Numbered from the stretch's first letter, positions 10,482-19,022 are shown. The stretch is 64,000 nt of DNA from Streptomyces hiroshimensis (GCF_014650335.1 NZ_BMUT01000009.1:68889-132888); one strand, 5' to 3'. Translations and numbers: made by a program. The notes: generated from the sequence alone by a model not told the origin.

Positions 10482-10836
10482 GAAGCGCCCTTTCTGGCAC
10501 AGCACAGGCCATCCCCGACTGCGGCGGGGAGACCCCACCCGAGGCAGGCAGGAGCGGCTGCGTCGTTCTGCGTTGGTCGACGAGTCCCGCAAGCCGGCGG
10601 GATTGGCACCAGTCTACCGGTAGCGCTGACATGAATGGGGGTTTGGCGGTGCCTGAGCCTTCACGTGCCGCCCTGAACCGGCATCAGCCGACTCCCTATA
10701 TGTGGCCCCGGGCTCCAAGAGGCTCACAGCGGCACTCAGCGCTTCGGGCTGTCAACCGCCCGCTACCGTGAGCGGGGTCTCAGCGCCGGCCCCCGCTGTC
10801 CCGGGAGTCCACCCGCGTCATCCCGCGCCACTTCGG
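10482..10836 (-). promoter_or_regulatory. gyrB upstream region, 355 bp without a gene
   Basis: No supported gene lies here. On the minus strand it holds a TTGACA hexamer (10750-10755) and a TAGACT hexamer (10611-10616), either of which could belong to a gyrB promoter, but no pair has ideal spacing. I see no hairpin strong enough to call as the dciA terminator. Confidence 0.4.
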
Positions 10837-11370
10837 TCACCCGTAGGTGTCGCCCGGGCCCGTGCTGCCGGGGGCGCGCAGCGAGCCGTAGCGGCGGCCC
10901 GGTCCGCCCGGACCGAGCACCTTGATCGTCCGAACGGTGCCGTGCCCGAGGTCGTCGTTCAGCCGGGCCACCAGCTGGGGCGCCAGCAGCCGCAGCTGGG
11001 TCGCCCACGCCGTCGAGTCGCACTGGACGGTCAGGACGTGGGAGTCCTCGTCGAAGTTCTGCGGCGCGCAGTGCAGGGCCAGGGTGTCCCCCACGATCTG
11101 CGGCCAGCGGCCCATCACCCCGCCCACCGCCGCGGGCTTCTCCCAGCCCCGCTCGGTGATCAGCCTGTTGATGGCGGCGCCCAGCGGCAGCGGGTCCCGG
11201 CCGTCGGCGCGCGCGCCGGAGCGCAGCACCCCGCCGCGGCGGACGTGCTTCTTCTGCTGGGCCGCCGCGCCCCGCGCCTTCGCCTGCTCCTTGGCGGCGC
11301 GCAGCGCGACCCGCGCCAGGTCCACCCCGGACGGCTCGGGCGTCTTCGGCTGCTCGGAAGGCGTGCTCAT
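10837..11370 (-). CDS. dciA: DciA-like protein (DUF721), replicative helicase loader/operator
   Basis: The 177-residue protein has an N-terminal Ala/Lys/Arg-rich segment with Lys-Glu-Gln-Ala-Lys-Ala-Arg. A DUF721 domain follows (about 60-155), including Trp-Pro-Gln-Ile-Val-Gly and the Asp-Ser-Thr-Ala-Trp-Ala-Thr-Gln-Leu-Arg stretch. DUF721 is the DciA family, which interacts with DnaB and replaces DnaC or DnaI in most bacteria. Its start overlaps the recF stop by four bases, so the two are translationally coupled. The Gly/Pro-rich C-terminal tail looks disordered. The family assignment is clear; the loader role is taken from the family. Confidence 0.88.
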   Translation of the reverse strand: MSTPSEQPKTPEPSGVDLARVALRAAKEQAKARGAAAQQKKHVRRGGVLRSGARADGRDPLPLGAAINRLITERGWEKPAAVGGVMGRWPQIVGDTLALHCAPQNFDEDSHVLTVQCDSTAWATQLRLLAPQLVARLNDDLGHGTVRTIKVLGPGGPGRRYGSLRAPGSTGPGDTYG

Positions 11371-12491
11371 ACGCGCTCGACCCTGCCTTCGGAGACCGCG
11401 TACCGGGCGCCGGTGAGGATCTCCGGCACGTCGTCGTCCACGGCGGCGGTCACCAGGACCTGCTCGCCGTGGGCGACCAGCTCCGCCAGCCGCTCGCGGC
11501 GCCGGGCGTCCAGTTCGGCGAAGACGTCGTCCAGGACGAGCACCGGCTCGTTGCCCTCGGAGCGCAGCAGCTCGTACGAGGCCAGGCGCAGCGCCAGCGC
11601 GTACGACCAGGACTCGCCGTGGCTCGCGTACCCCTTCGCCGGAAGCCGGCCGAGCTTGAGGAGGAGGTCGTCGCGGTGCGGGCCGATCAGCGTCACGCCC
11701 CGCTCGATCTCCTGCTTGCGGGCCTCGGCGAGCGCCGCCAGCAGCGCCTCGCAGAGCTCCTCGCGGCTGCGCGCGCCCTCGATCGCGGCCGGGCCGCGGT
11801 ACTCGAAGGACACCGGGCCGCCGCCGGGCGCCAGCTGTTCGTAGGCCTTGTCGGCCAGCGGCCGCAGCTCGTCGATCAGGTTCAGCCGCTGGGCCAGCAG
11901 CTCTGCTCCGGCGCGGGCCAGGTGCTGGTCCCAGATGTCGAGCGTGGAGAGGTCGAGGCCGCGGCCGCCGTGGCGGCGGGCCATGGCGGCGCTCTTGAGG
12001 AGAGTGTTGCGCTGCTTGAGGACGCGCTCGTAGTCGGAGCGGACGCCCGCCATGCGCGGGGAGCGCGCGGTGATCAGCTCGTCGAGGAAGCGGCGGCGCT
12101 CGCCGGGGTCGCCCTTGACCAGGGCCAGGTCCTCCGGGGCGAACAGCACCGTCCGTACGATGCCGAGCACGTCCCGCGGCCTGACCTGGGACGACCGGTT
12201 GATCCGAGCGCGGTTGGCCTTGCCGGGGTTGAGCTCCAGCTCTATCAGCTGCTGCCGCTCGCCCTGGACGACGGCGGCGCGCACGACGGCGCGGTCGGCG
12301 CCCATCCGGACCAGGGGGGCGTCCGAGGAGACCCGGTGGCTGCCGAGGGTGGCCAGATAGCCGATCGCCTCGACGAGATTGGTCTTGCCCTGGCCGTTGG
12401 GTCCCACGAACGCCGTGACGCCCGGGTCGAGCGGGACCTCGACCCGGGCGTACGAGCGGAAGTCGGCCAGCGACAGATGCGAGACATGCAT
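11367..12491 (-). CDS. recF: DNA replication/repair protein RecF
   Basis: RecF is an SMC-like ABC ATPase that helps load RecA at gaps through RecR and RecO. The 374-residue length is typical. Walker A is Gly-Pro-Asn-Gly-Gln-Gly-Lys-Thr-Asn (about 30-38), the signature region lies near Leu-Pro-Ala-Lys-Gly-Tyr-Ala-Ser-His-Gly-Glu, and Walker B is Val-Leu-Val-Leu-Asp-Asp-Val-Phe-Ala-Glu-Leu-Asp. The N-terminus starts directly with the conserved His-Leu-Ser-Leu-x-Asp-Phe-Arg-Ser-Tyr. It is followed with overlap by dciA and preceded by the gnd-like gene. Confidence 0.97.
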   Translation of the reverse strand: MHVSHLSLADFRSYARVEVPLDPGVTAFVGPNGQGKTNLVEAIGYLATLGSHRVSSDAPLVRMGADRAVVRAAVVQGERQQLIELELNPGKANRARINRSSQVRPRDVLGIVRTVLFAPEDLALVKGDPGERRRFLDELITARSPRMAGVRSDYERVLKQRNTLLKSAAMARRHGGRGLDLSTLDIWDQHLARAGAELLAQRLNLIDELRPLADKAYEQLAPGGGPVSFEYRGPAAIEGARSREELCEALLAALAEARKQEIERGVTLIGPHRDDLLLKLGRLPAKGYASHGESWSYALALRLASYELLRSEGNEPVLVLDDVFAELDARRRERLAELVAHGEQVLVTAAVDDDVPEILTGARYAVSEGRVERV

Positions 12492-12576
12492 GGTGCGCCG
12501 ACCTCTTCCGCTGTGTACTGCTCGTCCTGCTGGTGATGCTGTTACTGCTGTGGTGCTTGGTGCTGCTGCTTCGGTA

Positions 12577-13452
12577 CTACTTGCTCTCGACGGCGTGGCC
12601 GCCGAACTGGTTGCGCAGCGCGGCGATCATCTTCATCTGCGGGGAGTCGTCCTGGCGGGACGCGAAGCGGGCGAAGAGCGACGCGGTGATCGCGGGCAGC
12701 GGCACGGCGTTGTCGATCGCGGCCTCGACCGTCCAGCGGCCCTCGCCGGAGTCGGCCGCGTAACCGCGCAGCTTGTCGAGGTGCTCGTCCTGGTCGAGGG
12801 CGTTGACCGCGAGGTCCAGCAGCCAGGAGCGGATGACCGTGCCCTCCTGCCAGCTGCGGAAGACCTCGCGCACGTCCGTGACGGAGTCGACCTTCTCCAG
12901 CAGCTCCCAGCCCTCGGCGTAGGCCTGCATCATGGCGTACTCGATGCCGTTGTGGACCATCTTCGCGAAGTGGCCGGCGCCGACCTTGCCCGCGTGCACG
13001 GAGCCGAAGTCACCCTCGGGCTTGAGCGCGTCGAAGACGGGCTGGACGCGGGCGACGTTCGCGGCGTCGCCGCCGTACATCAGCGCGTAGCCGTTCTCCA
13101 GGCCCCAGACGCCGCCGGAGACGCCGCAGTCGACGAAGCCGATGCCCTTGGCGCCCAGCTCCTCGGCGTGCTTCTCGTCGTCCGTCCAGCGGGAGTTGCC
13201 GCCGTCGACGACGACGTCACCCGGGGAGAGCAGCTCGCCGAGCTCGTCGATGGTGGCCTGCGTCGCCGCGCCGGCCGGGACCATGACCCATACGACGCGC
13301 GGCCCCTGGAGGGAGTCCACCAGCTCCTTGAGGCTGCTGACATCCGCGAGGTCCGGGTTGCGGTCGTATCCGATGACGGTGTGGCCTGCGCGGCGGATGC
13401 GCTCGCGCATGTTGCCGCCCATCTTGCCGAGACCGACGAGACCGAGCTCCAT
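12577..13452 (-). CDS. gnd: 6-phosphogluconate dehydrogenase, short (YqeC/GndA-like) form
   Basis: The enzyme oxidatively decarboxylates 6-phosphogluconate to ribulose 5-phosphate in the pentose phosphate pathway. The 291-residue length matches the short class, which differs from the 470-residue E. coli Gnd. The Rossmann motif Gly-Leu-Gly-Lys-Met-Gly-Gly-Asn-Met is at 7-15. Asp-Gly-Gly-Asn-Ser follows, and the catalytic Lys-Met-Val-His-Asn-Gly-Ile-Glu-Tyr is near 165. It sits between dnaN and recF, where some mycobacteria (M. smegmatis) also carry a gnd gene. Spacing to recF is 85 bp, filled with CAGCAG-like triplets on the coding strand. Confidence 0.92.
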   Translation of the reverse strand: MELGLVGLGKMGGNMRERIRRAGHTVIGYDRNPDLADVSSLKELVDSLQGPRVVWVMVPAGAATQATIDELGELLSPGDVVVDGGNSRWTDDEKHAEELGAKGIGFVDCGVSGGVWGLENGYALMYGGDAANVARVQPVFDALKPEGDFGSVHAGKVGAGHFAKMVHNGIEYAMMQAYAEGWELLEKVDSVTDVREVFRSWQEGTVIRSWLLDLAVNALDQDEHLDKLRGYAADSGEGRWTVEAAIDNAVPLPAITASLFARFASRQDDSPQMKMIAALRNQFGGHAVESK

Positions 13453-13619
13453 GGGTGATCCTCTATGCCTTGAGTGGGTTCGTACCTGGGTCCGAGCCTA
13501 CGCCTGGTAACGGATGCACACCTGGAGGGCTGTAGCGCTCAAACGGGCCGGGCCGCGCCCCATGAGGGCCGCAAGCGTGTACATCTGCGGCTCCGCCGGG
13601 CGGGCGCGACCGGCCACAG

Positions 13620-13655
13620 CGGGCTCGCAGCCGGAAGAGACCGGCTGTGAGCCCT
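13620..13655 (-). terminator. Hairpin downstream of dnaN
   Basis: A 14-bp inverted repeat (GGGCTCGCAGCCGG with one mismatch in the partner arm) with a six-base loop lies 13 bp beyond the dnaN stop. There is no T run, so it is a weak terminator candidate. Confidence 0.45.
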
Positions 13656-13667
13656 CCGCCGTCATCC

Positions 13668-14798
13668 TCAGCCGGACAGGCGAACCGGCATGATCAGGTA
13701 CTTGTACGCGTCGTCCGCCTCGGCGTCGAGCGCGGGCTTGCCGCTCAGCAGCGCCGGCTTCGTCGACGTCGTGAAGGACAGCTGGGCGACCGGCGAGTCG
13801 ATCGCCGACAGGCCCTCCAGCAGGAAGCCGGGGTTGAAGGCGATCGAGATGTCGTCACCCTCGAGCGCGGCGTCCACCCGCTCCACAGCCTGTGCATCGT
13901 CGCTGGAGCCGGCCTCCAGGATCAGCACGCCCTGCTCGAAGCTCAGCCGCACCGGGGTGTTCCGCTCGGCGACGAGCGCCACGCGCTTGACGGCCTCGAC
14001 GAACGGGGCGGTCTCGATCACGGCGACGGAGTTGAACTCGGTCGGGAAGAGCGTGCGGTACTTCGGCAGGTCGCCTTCGAGCAGCCGCGTGGTGGTGCGG
14101 CGGCCGGCGCCCTCGAAGCCGATCAGGCCCTCGCCCTTGCCGGAGCCGGCCAGGGCGATCGAGACGGAGTCGCCGCCGCTGAGGGACTTGGCGGTGTCCA
14201 GCAGGGTCTTGGCGGGGACCAGGGCGACCGCGGAGATGTCCGGCGTCTCGGGCTTCCACATGAACTCGCGGACCGCGAAGCGGTAGCGGTCGGTGGAGGC
14301 CAGGGTGACGGTGTCGCCCTCGATCTCGATGCGGACACCGGTGAGCACCGGCAGGGTGTCGTCACGGCCGGCGGCGATGGCGACCTGGGCGGCAGCGGCG
14401 GCGAAGACCTCGGCCGGGACGGTGCCCGTGGCCGTGGGCATCTGGGGCAGGGCCGGGTATTCCTCCACAGGCAGGGTGTGGAGTGTGAATCGCGAGGAGC
14501 CGCAGACCACGGTGACACGCACACCGTCGGTGGAGATTTCCACAGGCCTGTTGGGAAGTGCGCGGCAGATGTCGGCCAGGAGGCGGCCGGAGACGAGGAC
14601 GGTGCCGTCCTCCTCCACATCGGCGTCGACCGAGACGCGGGCCGAGACCTCGTAGTCGAAGCCGGAGAGGCTCAGGGAGCCTTCCTCGGCCTTCAGCAGA
14701 AGGCCCGCGAGGACGGGCACCGGCGGACGGGCCGGGAGGCTGCGGGCCGCCCAGGCCACTGCCTCCGCGAGTACATCGCGCTCCACCCGGATCTTCAC
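13668..14798 (-). CDS. dnaN: DNA polymerase III beta sliding clamp
   Basis: DnaN forms the dimeric ring that tethers the polymerase to DNA. From the GTG at 14798 it has 376 residues, the length I recall for S. coelicolor DnaN. An AGGAGG ribosome-binding site precedes it at good spacing, whereas the longer in-frame extension runs back into oriC and is Arg/Pro-rich. The protein starts with Lys-Ile-Arg-Val-Glu-Arg-Asp-Val-Leu and ends with the clamp signature Tyr-Leu-Ile-Met-Pro-Val-Arg-Leu. It lies across oriC from dnaA, with both genes on the minus strand. Confidence 0.97.
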   Translation of the reverse strand: MKIRVERDVLAEAVAWAARSLPARPPVPVLAGLLLKAEEGSLSLSGFDYEVSARVSVDADVEEDGTVLVSGRLLADICRALPNRPVEISTDGVRVTVVCGSSRFTLHTLPVEEYPALPQMPTATGTVPAEVFAAAAAQVAIAAGRDDTLPVLTGVRIEIEGDTVTLASTDRYRFAVREFMWKPETPDISAVALVPAKTLLDTAKSLSGGDSVSIALAGSGKGEGLIGFEGAGRRTTTRLLEGDLPKYRTLFPTEFNSVAVIETAPFVEAVKRVALVAERNTPVRLSFEQGVLILEAGSSDDAQAVERVDAALEGDDISIAFNPGFLLEGLSAIDSPVAQLSFTTSTKPALLSGKPALDAEADDAYKYLIMPVRLSG

Positions 14799-14945
14799 CG
14801 GAAACCGCCTCCTGCTTGTTGCTGGCTCGCCCTGCTGGCGTCTTCGTCGGCTGCTTGCCGGAGACCAGTCTGACGCACACCGCTGACAGCTGGTGCGTCT
14901 CGGGGTCAAGTCGGGTCGGAGGGCGTGGCGCGGCCCGCAGCCGAG

Positions 14946-15560
14946 TTGTGCACAGGACCCACTTCGAAACGAGTTCCCCGCTTGATCTCTGTGGTCGTAG
15001 TAGTAGGGCCTGTGGAAACGGTGGACAACCGTCTTTGCCCAGGTCAACGCCAGTTTTTTGTCCACCGGGCCTGTGGGTGGGGGCGGTGGATAAGCGGGGT
15101 GTTCTGTGGACCGCGGAAAGTTCTGCACAACCGGTGCACAGGCAGGGGGTACTTCTCCCCAGGGCTGTCCCCAGCTTTACCCAGGTTCCCCACAGCCCAA
15201 TCCGGCACCTTGGTGTGACGCCTTTCACTCGGTGCGGTGAGCTCGGGCGTTTCGTTGCCGAACAGTGGACAGGGGTGTGGAAAGGCTGTGTACAACATCC
15301 ACTCGCCTGTGGGTCGCCGGTGGACAACGGTCATGCCGCCTTGTGGGTGAATCCGTCGTCCACAGGCTGTGGAATCCCGTCGGCCACAAATCCACACGCC
15401 CCTGACCTCGCCTGATGGGCTATCAACAGCCTCCTCTGTGGACAGCGTCTGGACAACTTCACAGTCCCCAGCGTGTGGACAGCCGGTCGGCAAGGAATCT
15501 GTGGAGAACCCCGGGTACGGCGGACGGATTCGAACAGAGCGGTCCACGGCTGTGGACGCC
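14946..15560. other. oriC: Chromosomal replication origin oriC (DnaA-box array)
   Basis: The 892-bp dnaN-dnaA gap holds about 20 matches or near matches to the DnaA box TTGTCCACA in both orientations. Plus-orientation examples start at 14946, 15058, 15186, 15356 and 15388. Minus-orientation examples start at 15011, 15020, 15085, 15105, 15264, 15276, 15287, 15319, 15368, 15437, 15449, 15474, 15500 and 15551. The best are TTGTCCACC (15058, 15020, 15319) and CTGTCCACA (15437, 15474). Many GC-rich boxes with little AT-rich DNA is the known style of Streptomyces oriC. There is no gene inside. DnaA (15691-17685) binds here to unwind DNA and recruit DnaB. The exact ends of the functional origin are inference. 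Confidence 0.95.
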
Positions 15561-15623
15561 CGGCCGTCCGGAGGCGGCCCAGGAACGCCCTCGGAACGCC
15601 TCCGGGTCGCCTCCGGGACCGCG

Positions 15624-15658
15624 AAAAGGGCGCTCCGGGAAGCGTCCCGAAGCGCCCT
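15624..15658 (-). terminator. Rho-independent terminator of dnaA
   Basis: On the minus strand GGGCGCT pairs with AGCGCCC around an inner CGGGA/TCCCG stem, followed by TTTT. It begins 33 bp after the dnaA stop and separates dnaA transcription from oriC. Confidence 0.85.
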
Positions 15659-15690
15659 CAGGCGGTCCTCGCGGCTCTCGTGAGCCGTCC

Positions 15691-17685
15691 TCAGCCGTTC
15701 TTGATGCGGTTCGTCAGCTCGGTCACCTGGTTGTAGATGGAGCGCCGCTCGGCCATCAGCGCACGGATCTTGCGGTCCGCGTGCATCACCGTCGTGTGGT
15801 CGCGGCCGCCGAACTGTGCACCGATCTTCGGCAGCGACAGGTCCGTGAGCTCGCGGCAGAGGTACATCGCGATCTGGCGCGCCGTCACCAGCACCCGGCT
15901 GCGCGAGGCCCCGCACAGGTCCTCGACGGTGTGCCCGAAGTAGTCCGCCGTCGCCGCCATGATGGCCGGCGCCGTGATCTCCGGCGAGGCGTCCTCGCCG
16001 CCCGGGATCAGGTCCTTGAGGACGATCTCGGTCAGGCCCAGGTCGACGGGCTGGCGGTTCAGGCTCGCGAAGGCCGTCACCCGGATCAGCGCCCCCTCCA
16101 GCTCGCGGATGTTGCGCGAGATGCGGGAGGCGATGAACTCCAGGACCTCCGGCGGGGCGTTGAGCTGCTCCTGCACCGCCTTCTTGCGCAGGATCGCGAT
16201 CCGGGTCTCCAGCTCCGGCGGCTGGACGTCCGTGATCAGGCCCCACTCGAAGCGGTTGCGCAGCCGGTCCTCCAGGGTCACCAGCTGCTTGGGCGGCCGG
16301 TCCGAGGACAGCACGATCTGCTTGTTGGCGTTGTGGAGCGTGTTGAAGGTGTGGAAGAACTCCTCCTGCGTCGACTCCTTGCTCGCCAGGAACTGGATGT
16401 CGTCGACCAGCAGGATGTCCATGTCGCGATAGCGCTTGCGGAACGCGTCCGCCTTGCCGTCGCGGATGGAGTTGATGAACTCGTTGGTGAACTCCTCGGA
16501 GCTCACATAGCGCACGCGCGTGCCCGGGTAGAGGCTGCGCGCGTAGTGCCCGATGGCATGCAGCAGGTGGGTCTTCCCCAGGCCCGACTCGCCGTAGATG
16601 AAGAGGGGGTTGTACGCCTTCGCCGGCGCCTCGGCCACCGCGACCGCGGCGGCGTGCGCGAAGCGGTTGGACGCGCCGATGACGAAGGTGTCGAAGAGGT
16701 ACTTGGGGTTCAGCCGGGCGGTCGGCTCGCCGGGGCCCGAGGCCGGGGCGGGCTTGGCCGCGAGCGGGCCGGGGGCGCCGCCGGCCGGGGGCCGCTCGCC
16801 GCCGCGGTCACCGCCGCGCGGGTGGCTCTCGGGCAGATCGCGGCGCTGCTGCTCGTACGGCATGCGCTCGGGCGGCTGCGGCCGGTAGCCGGACGTCTGC
16901 TCGTACGAGCCCTGCTGGTCGTACGGCCCCTGCTGCTCGTAGGAGCCGGCGGAGTGCTGCGAGGCGTACGGATCGCGTTCGCCCTCGGCGAAACCACCGA
17001 GGCGCTGCTGCTGCCAGCTGTAGTCGTTCCTGTCGCCTCGGTCACCGCGATCGCCTCGGTCACCGCGATCGCCGCGATCGCCGCGATCACCACGGTCACT
17101 GCGCTCGTCACGGTCGCCCGGGGGCTGGACCGGGGGGCCGGAGGGGGCCGAGTGGCGCGGCCAGGCGCCGGGCTCGGGGCGCTGCTGCTGGTAGTCCGGG
17201 TAGGCGGGGCGCACGGAGGGCAGGTCGTCGGAGGGGGCCTGGCGGCCGTAGCTCTCGCGGCCCTCGTAGGCGCCGCTGTCATAGCCCTCGTAGCCGTCAC
17301 GGGCCTCGTAGGCATCGCGGCCCTGACCGCCGCCACGGCCCGCGGGCTCGTCGTAGCGGGACTGCTGCGGGGCCTGGGGGCGCTCGGCGGGGGGCTCGCC
17401 CGCGGAGTCGTCGACGGTGATCGCGATCCGGATGGGGCGGCCGCACTCGCGGCTGAGCGTCTCGCTGACGATCGGGGCCAGCCGGCCCTCCAGCACGCCC
17501 TTGGCGAATTCGTTGGGCACGGCCAGCAGGGCGGTGTCCGCGACGAGGGCCAGCGGCTGGCACCGCTTGATCCAGTGCTCGTCCTTGGTCTCGACGCCCT
17601 GGCCGCGCTTGTCCCGGCCCTCTCCCAGGAGCTGGTCGAGCACGCGCGGCCACACTGCGGCAAGATCGGCAGGCAGGTCAGCCAC
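15691..17685 (-). CDS. dnaA: Chromosomal replication initiator DnaA
   Basis: DnaA is the AAA+ initiator that binds the oriC boxes. From the GTG at 17685 it has 664 residues, longer than the 470 of E. coli because of the large domain II typical of Streptomyces. Domain I is residues 1-90. Domain II (about 100-330) is Arg/Asp/Gly/Tyr/Gln-rich and includes eight or so consecutive Gly-Asp-Arg repeats (17036-17118). Domain III has Walker A Gly-Glu-Ser-Gly-Leu-Gly-Lys-Thr and Walker B Leu-Leu-Val-Asp-Asp-Ile-Gln. Domain IV has the signature Gly-Gly-Arg-Asp-His-Thr-Thr-Val. An in-frame GTG seven codons upstream is the alternative start; I prefer 17685 because it matches known Streptomyces DnaA N-termini. 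Confidence 0.97.
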   Translation of the reverse strand: MADLPADLAAVWPRVLDQLLGEGRDKRGQGVETKDEHWIKRCQPLALVADTALLAVPNEFAKGVLEGRLAPIVSETLSRECGRPIRIAITVDDSAGEPPAERPQAPQQSRYDEPAGRGGGQGRDAYEARDGYEGYDSGAYEGRESYGRQAPSDDLPSVRPAYPDYQQQRPEPGAWPRHSAPSGPPVQPPGDRDERSDRGDRGDRGDRGDRGDRGDRGDRNDYSWQQQRLGGFAEGERDPYASQHSAGSYEQQGPYDQQGSYEQTSGYRPQPPERMPYEQQRRDLPESHPRGGDRGGERPPAGGAPGPLAAKPAPASGPGEPTARLNPKYLFDTFVIGASNRFAHAAAVAVAEAPAKAYNPLFIYGESGLGKTHLLHAIGHYARSLYPGTRVRYVSSEEFTNEFINSIRDGKADAFRKRYRDMDILLVDDIQFLASKESTQEEFFHTFNTLHNANKQIVLSSDRPPKQLVTLEDRLRNRFEWGLITDVQPPELETRIAILRKKAVQEQLNAPPEVLEFIASRISRNIRELEGALIRVTAFASLNRQPVDLGLTEIVLKDLIPGGEDASPEITAPAIMAATADYFGHTVEDLCGASRSRVLVTARQIAMYLCRELTDLSLPKIGAQFGGRDHTTVMHADRKIRALMAERRSIYNQVTELTNRIKNG

Positions 17686-17809
17686 AGGGCACGCTCTCTC
17701 AGTCACTGGGGGCGCCCCGCGAGTCCCACGAATGTGTGGTTCTCGGGACGGGCGGGAAGGATTCGGAGTTCAGCCACGGTAGTCAGGCCGCGGTACGTGG
17801 TTCAAGTCG

Positions 17810-17830
17810 TTGTCCACAGGGTGTGTACAA
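17810..17830. promoter_or_regulatory. Two inverted DnaA boxes upstream of dnaA
   Basis: A perfect TTGTCCACA (17810-17818) faces a second box, TTGTACACA on the minus strand (17822-17830), three bases apart and about 125 bp upstream of the dnaA start. DnaA boxes in the dnaA promoter and autoregulation are known in Streptomyces. This pair is the likely autoregulatory site and could also affect rpmH on the other side. Confidence 0.8.
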
Positions 17831-17904
17831 ATGTGCCATGGGGCGGGGCGTGTCGTCCCATCGGCCCGCGGCGGGCTACGGTGTATCCCTGGTGCGCTGC
17901 CGGT

Positions 17905-17934
17905 TTGACCGAATGGCGTAGCCGCGCGTACCGT
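17905..17934 (+). promoter_or_regulatory. Candidate rpmH promoter
   Basis: TTGACC (17905-17910) and TACCGT (17929-17934) are 18 bp apart, upstream of rpmH on the plus strand. The rest of the 422-bp dnaA-rpmH gap (17686-18107) shows no gene. The call rests on hexamers only. Confidence 0.35.
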
Positions 17935-18107
17935 GACCAGGTCGAGTTGTCGATGGCTGCTGCCGCCTGCCTCCGATGGGCAAAGGCCGTGTCGAGTATC
18001 TGATGCGGTCATGAAGCGGTGCACTCGGGCGTTGCGAGCTTCTCGTGGGCGCACGGTGACAGCCAGGCGATGTCCCGCCACCACCGATTCATTTCTGGAG
18101 CCCCCGA

Positions 18108-18245
18108 GTGAGCAAGCGCACCTTCCAGCCGAACAACCGCCGCCGCGCGAAGACCCACGGCTTCCGCCTGCGCATGCGCACCCGTGCCGGCCGCGCGATT
18201 CTCGCGTCCCGCCGTGGCAAGGGTCGCGCCCGTCTGTCGGCCTGA
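18108..18245 (+). CDS. rpmH: 50S ribosomal protein L34
   Basis: The 45-residue basic protein starts at GTG 18108 (TGGAG ribosome-binding site at 18096). It has the invariant Lys-Arg-Thr-Phe-Gln-Pro-Asn-Asn-Arg-Arg-Arg start and the Gly-Phe-Arg-x-Arg-Met-Arg-Thr core. It is the first gene of the rpmH-rnpA-yidD-yidC-jag group and lies divergent from dnaA, as in most bacteria. Confidence 0.97.
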   Translation: MSKRTFQPNNRRRAKTHGFRLRMRTRAGRAILASRRGKGRARLSA

Positions 18246-18270
18246 GCAGCCTGACCAATAGGTCCATGCC

Positions 18271-18705
18271 GTGCTGCCTACCGACAATCGGCTGAGGCGG
18301 CGCGAGGACTTTGCGACCGCGGTGCGCCGAGGACGCAGGGCCGGGCGCCCGCTCCTCGTCGTCCACCTCCGTAGCGGTACAACGGACCCGCACACACCTG
18401 GGGAGAATGCTCCCCCGGTGCGTGCGGGTTTCGTCGTCAGCAAGGCCGTCGGCGTCGCCGTAGTCCGCAATCTGGTGAAGCGCAGGCTTCGCCACCTGAT
18501 GCGTGACCGGCTCGATCAGCTGCCCGCCGGTAGCCTGGTGGTGGTACGGGCCCTGCCCGGCTCGGGCGAGGCGGACCACGATGAGCTGGCCCGTGATCTT
18601 GACACCGCACTGCAGCGGCTGTTGGGAGGGGCGCCGCGCCGTTCCGATCCCCCCGGGGGCACCCCCCGGGACCTTGGCCGAAGCCAGGGAGGGAGCGCAC
18701 GGTGA
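18271..18705 (+). CDS. rnpA: Ribonuclease P protein component
   Basis: RnpA is the protein cofactor of RNase P, which matures tRNA 5' ends. The 144-residue protein starts at GTG with Leu-Pro-Thr-Asp-Asn-Arg-Leu-Arg-Arg-Arg-Glu-Asp-Phe. It holds the signature Val-Val-Arg-Asn-Leu-Val-Lys-Arg-Arg-Leu-Arg near 70-80. It is longer than the 119-residue E. coli protein for two reasons: a Pro/Gly insert at about 36-49, encoded by a perfect-looking hairpin (18388-18427), and a C-terminal Pro/Gly tail encoded by a C/G-run segment near 18645-18690. Its stop overlaps the yidD start by four bases. Confidence 0.95.
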   Translation: MLPTDNRLRRREDFATAVRRGRRAGRPLLVVHLRSGTTDPHTPGENAPPVRAGFVVSKAVGVAVVRNLVKRRLRHLMRDRLDQLPAGSLVVVRALPGSGEADHDELARDLDTALQRLLGGAPRRSDPPGGTPRDLGRSQGGSAR

Positions 18706-19019
18706 AGTATCCGCTGCTGTGGTTGATCAAGCTCTATCAGTGGACCATCAGCCCACTCCTGGGGCCGGTCTGCAAGTACTACCCGTCGTGCTCGCACTAT
18801 GGCTACACCGCCATTGACGTGCACGGCGCGGTCAAAGGAACGGCGCTCACGGCCTGGCGCATCCTGCGCTGCAATCCGTGGTCGCTCGGTGGTGTCGACC
18901 ACGTACCTCCCCGGAAGCGTCCGGTCTGGCACCAGCGGCTGAGGAGCCGACTGGGCGGGCACCCCGCCTTGGGGCCTGCCGCACAGCCCGAGACTCAGCC
19001 CAACGCCCAAGGAGCCTGA
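18702..19019 (+). CDS. yidD: Membrane protein insertion efficiency factor YidD
   Basis: The 105-residue protein of the YidD family (DUF37) supports insertion of membrane proteins together with YidC. Conserved features are Tyr-Gln-Trp-Thr-Ile-Ser-Pro, Cys-Lys-Tyr-Tyr-Pro-Ser-Cys-Ser-His-Tyr, the Arg-Cys-Asn-Pro-Trp pattern and an amphipathic N-terminal helix. The C-terminal 30 residues are Pro/Ala-rich. It overlaps rnpA (GTGA) and is followed three bases later by yidC. Confidence 0.95.
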   Translation: MKYPLLWLIKLYQWTISPLLGPVCKYYPSCSHYGYTAIDVHGAVKGTALTAWRILRCNPWSLGGVDHVPPRKRPVWHQRLRSRLGGHPALGPAAQPETQPNAQGA

Positions 19020-19022
19020 TTC

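Noticed and set aside
8457..10592. GyrB with a 37-residue N-terminal extension
   Set aside because: The extension is Arg/Ser-rich, unlike GyrB, and the GTG at 10481 has a good ribosome-binding site.
12492..12576. CAG-rich gap between gnd and recF considered as a coding small ORF
   Set aside because: The frames there have no start with ribosome-binding site, and the triplet pattern is a simple low-complexity stretch.
17036..17118. Short regular repeats considered as CRISPR
   Set aside because: They are in-frame coding repeats in dnaA without spacers.
15415..18003. An 862-codon plus-strand open frame across oriC and dnaA
   Set aside because: It covers DnaA boxes and is antisense to dnaA; no recognisable protein features.
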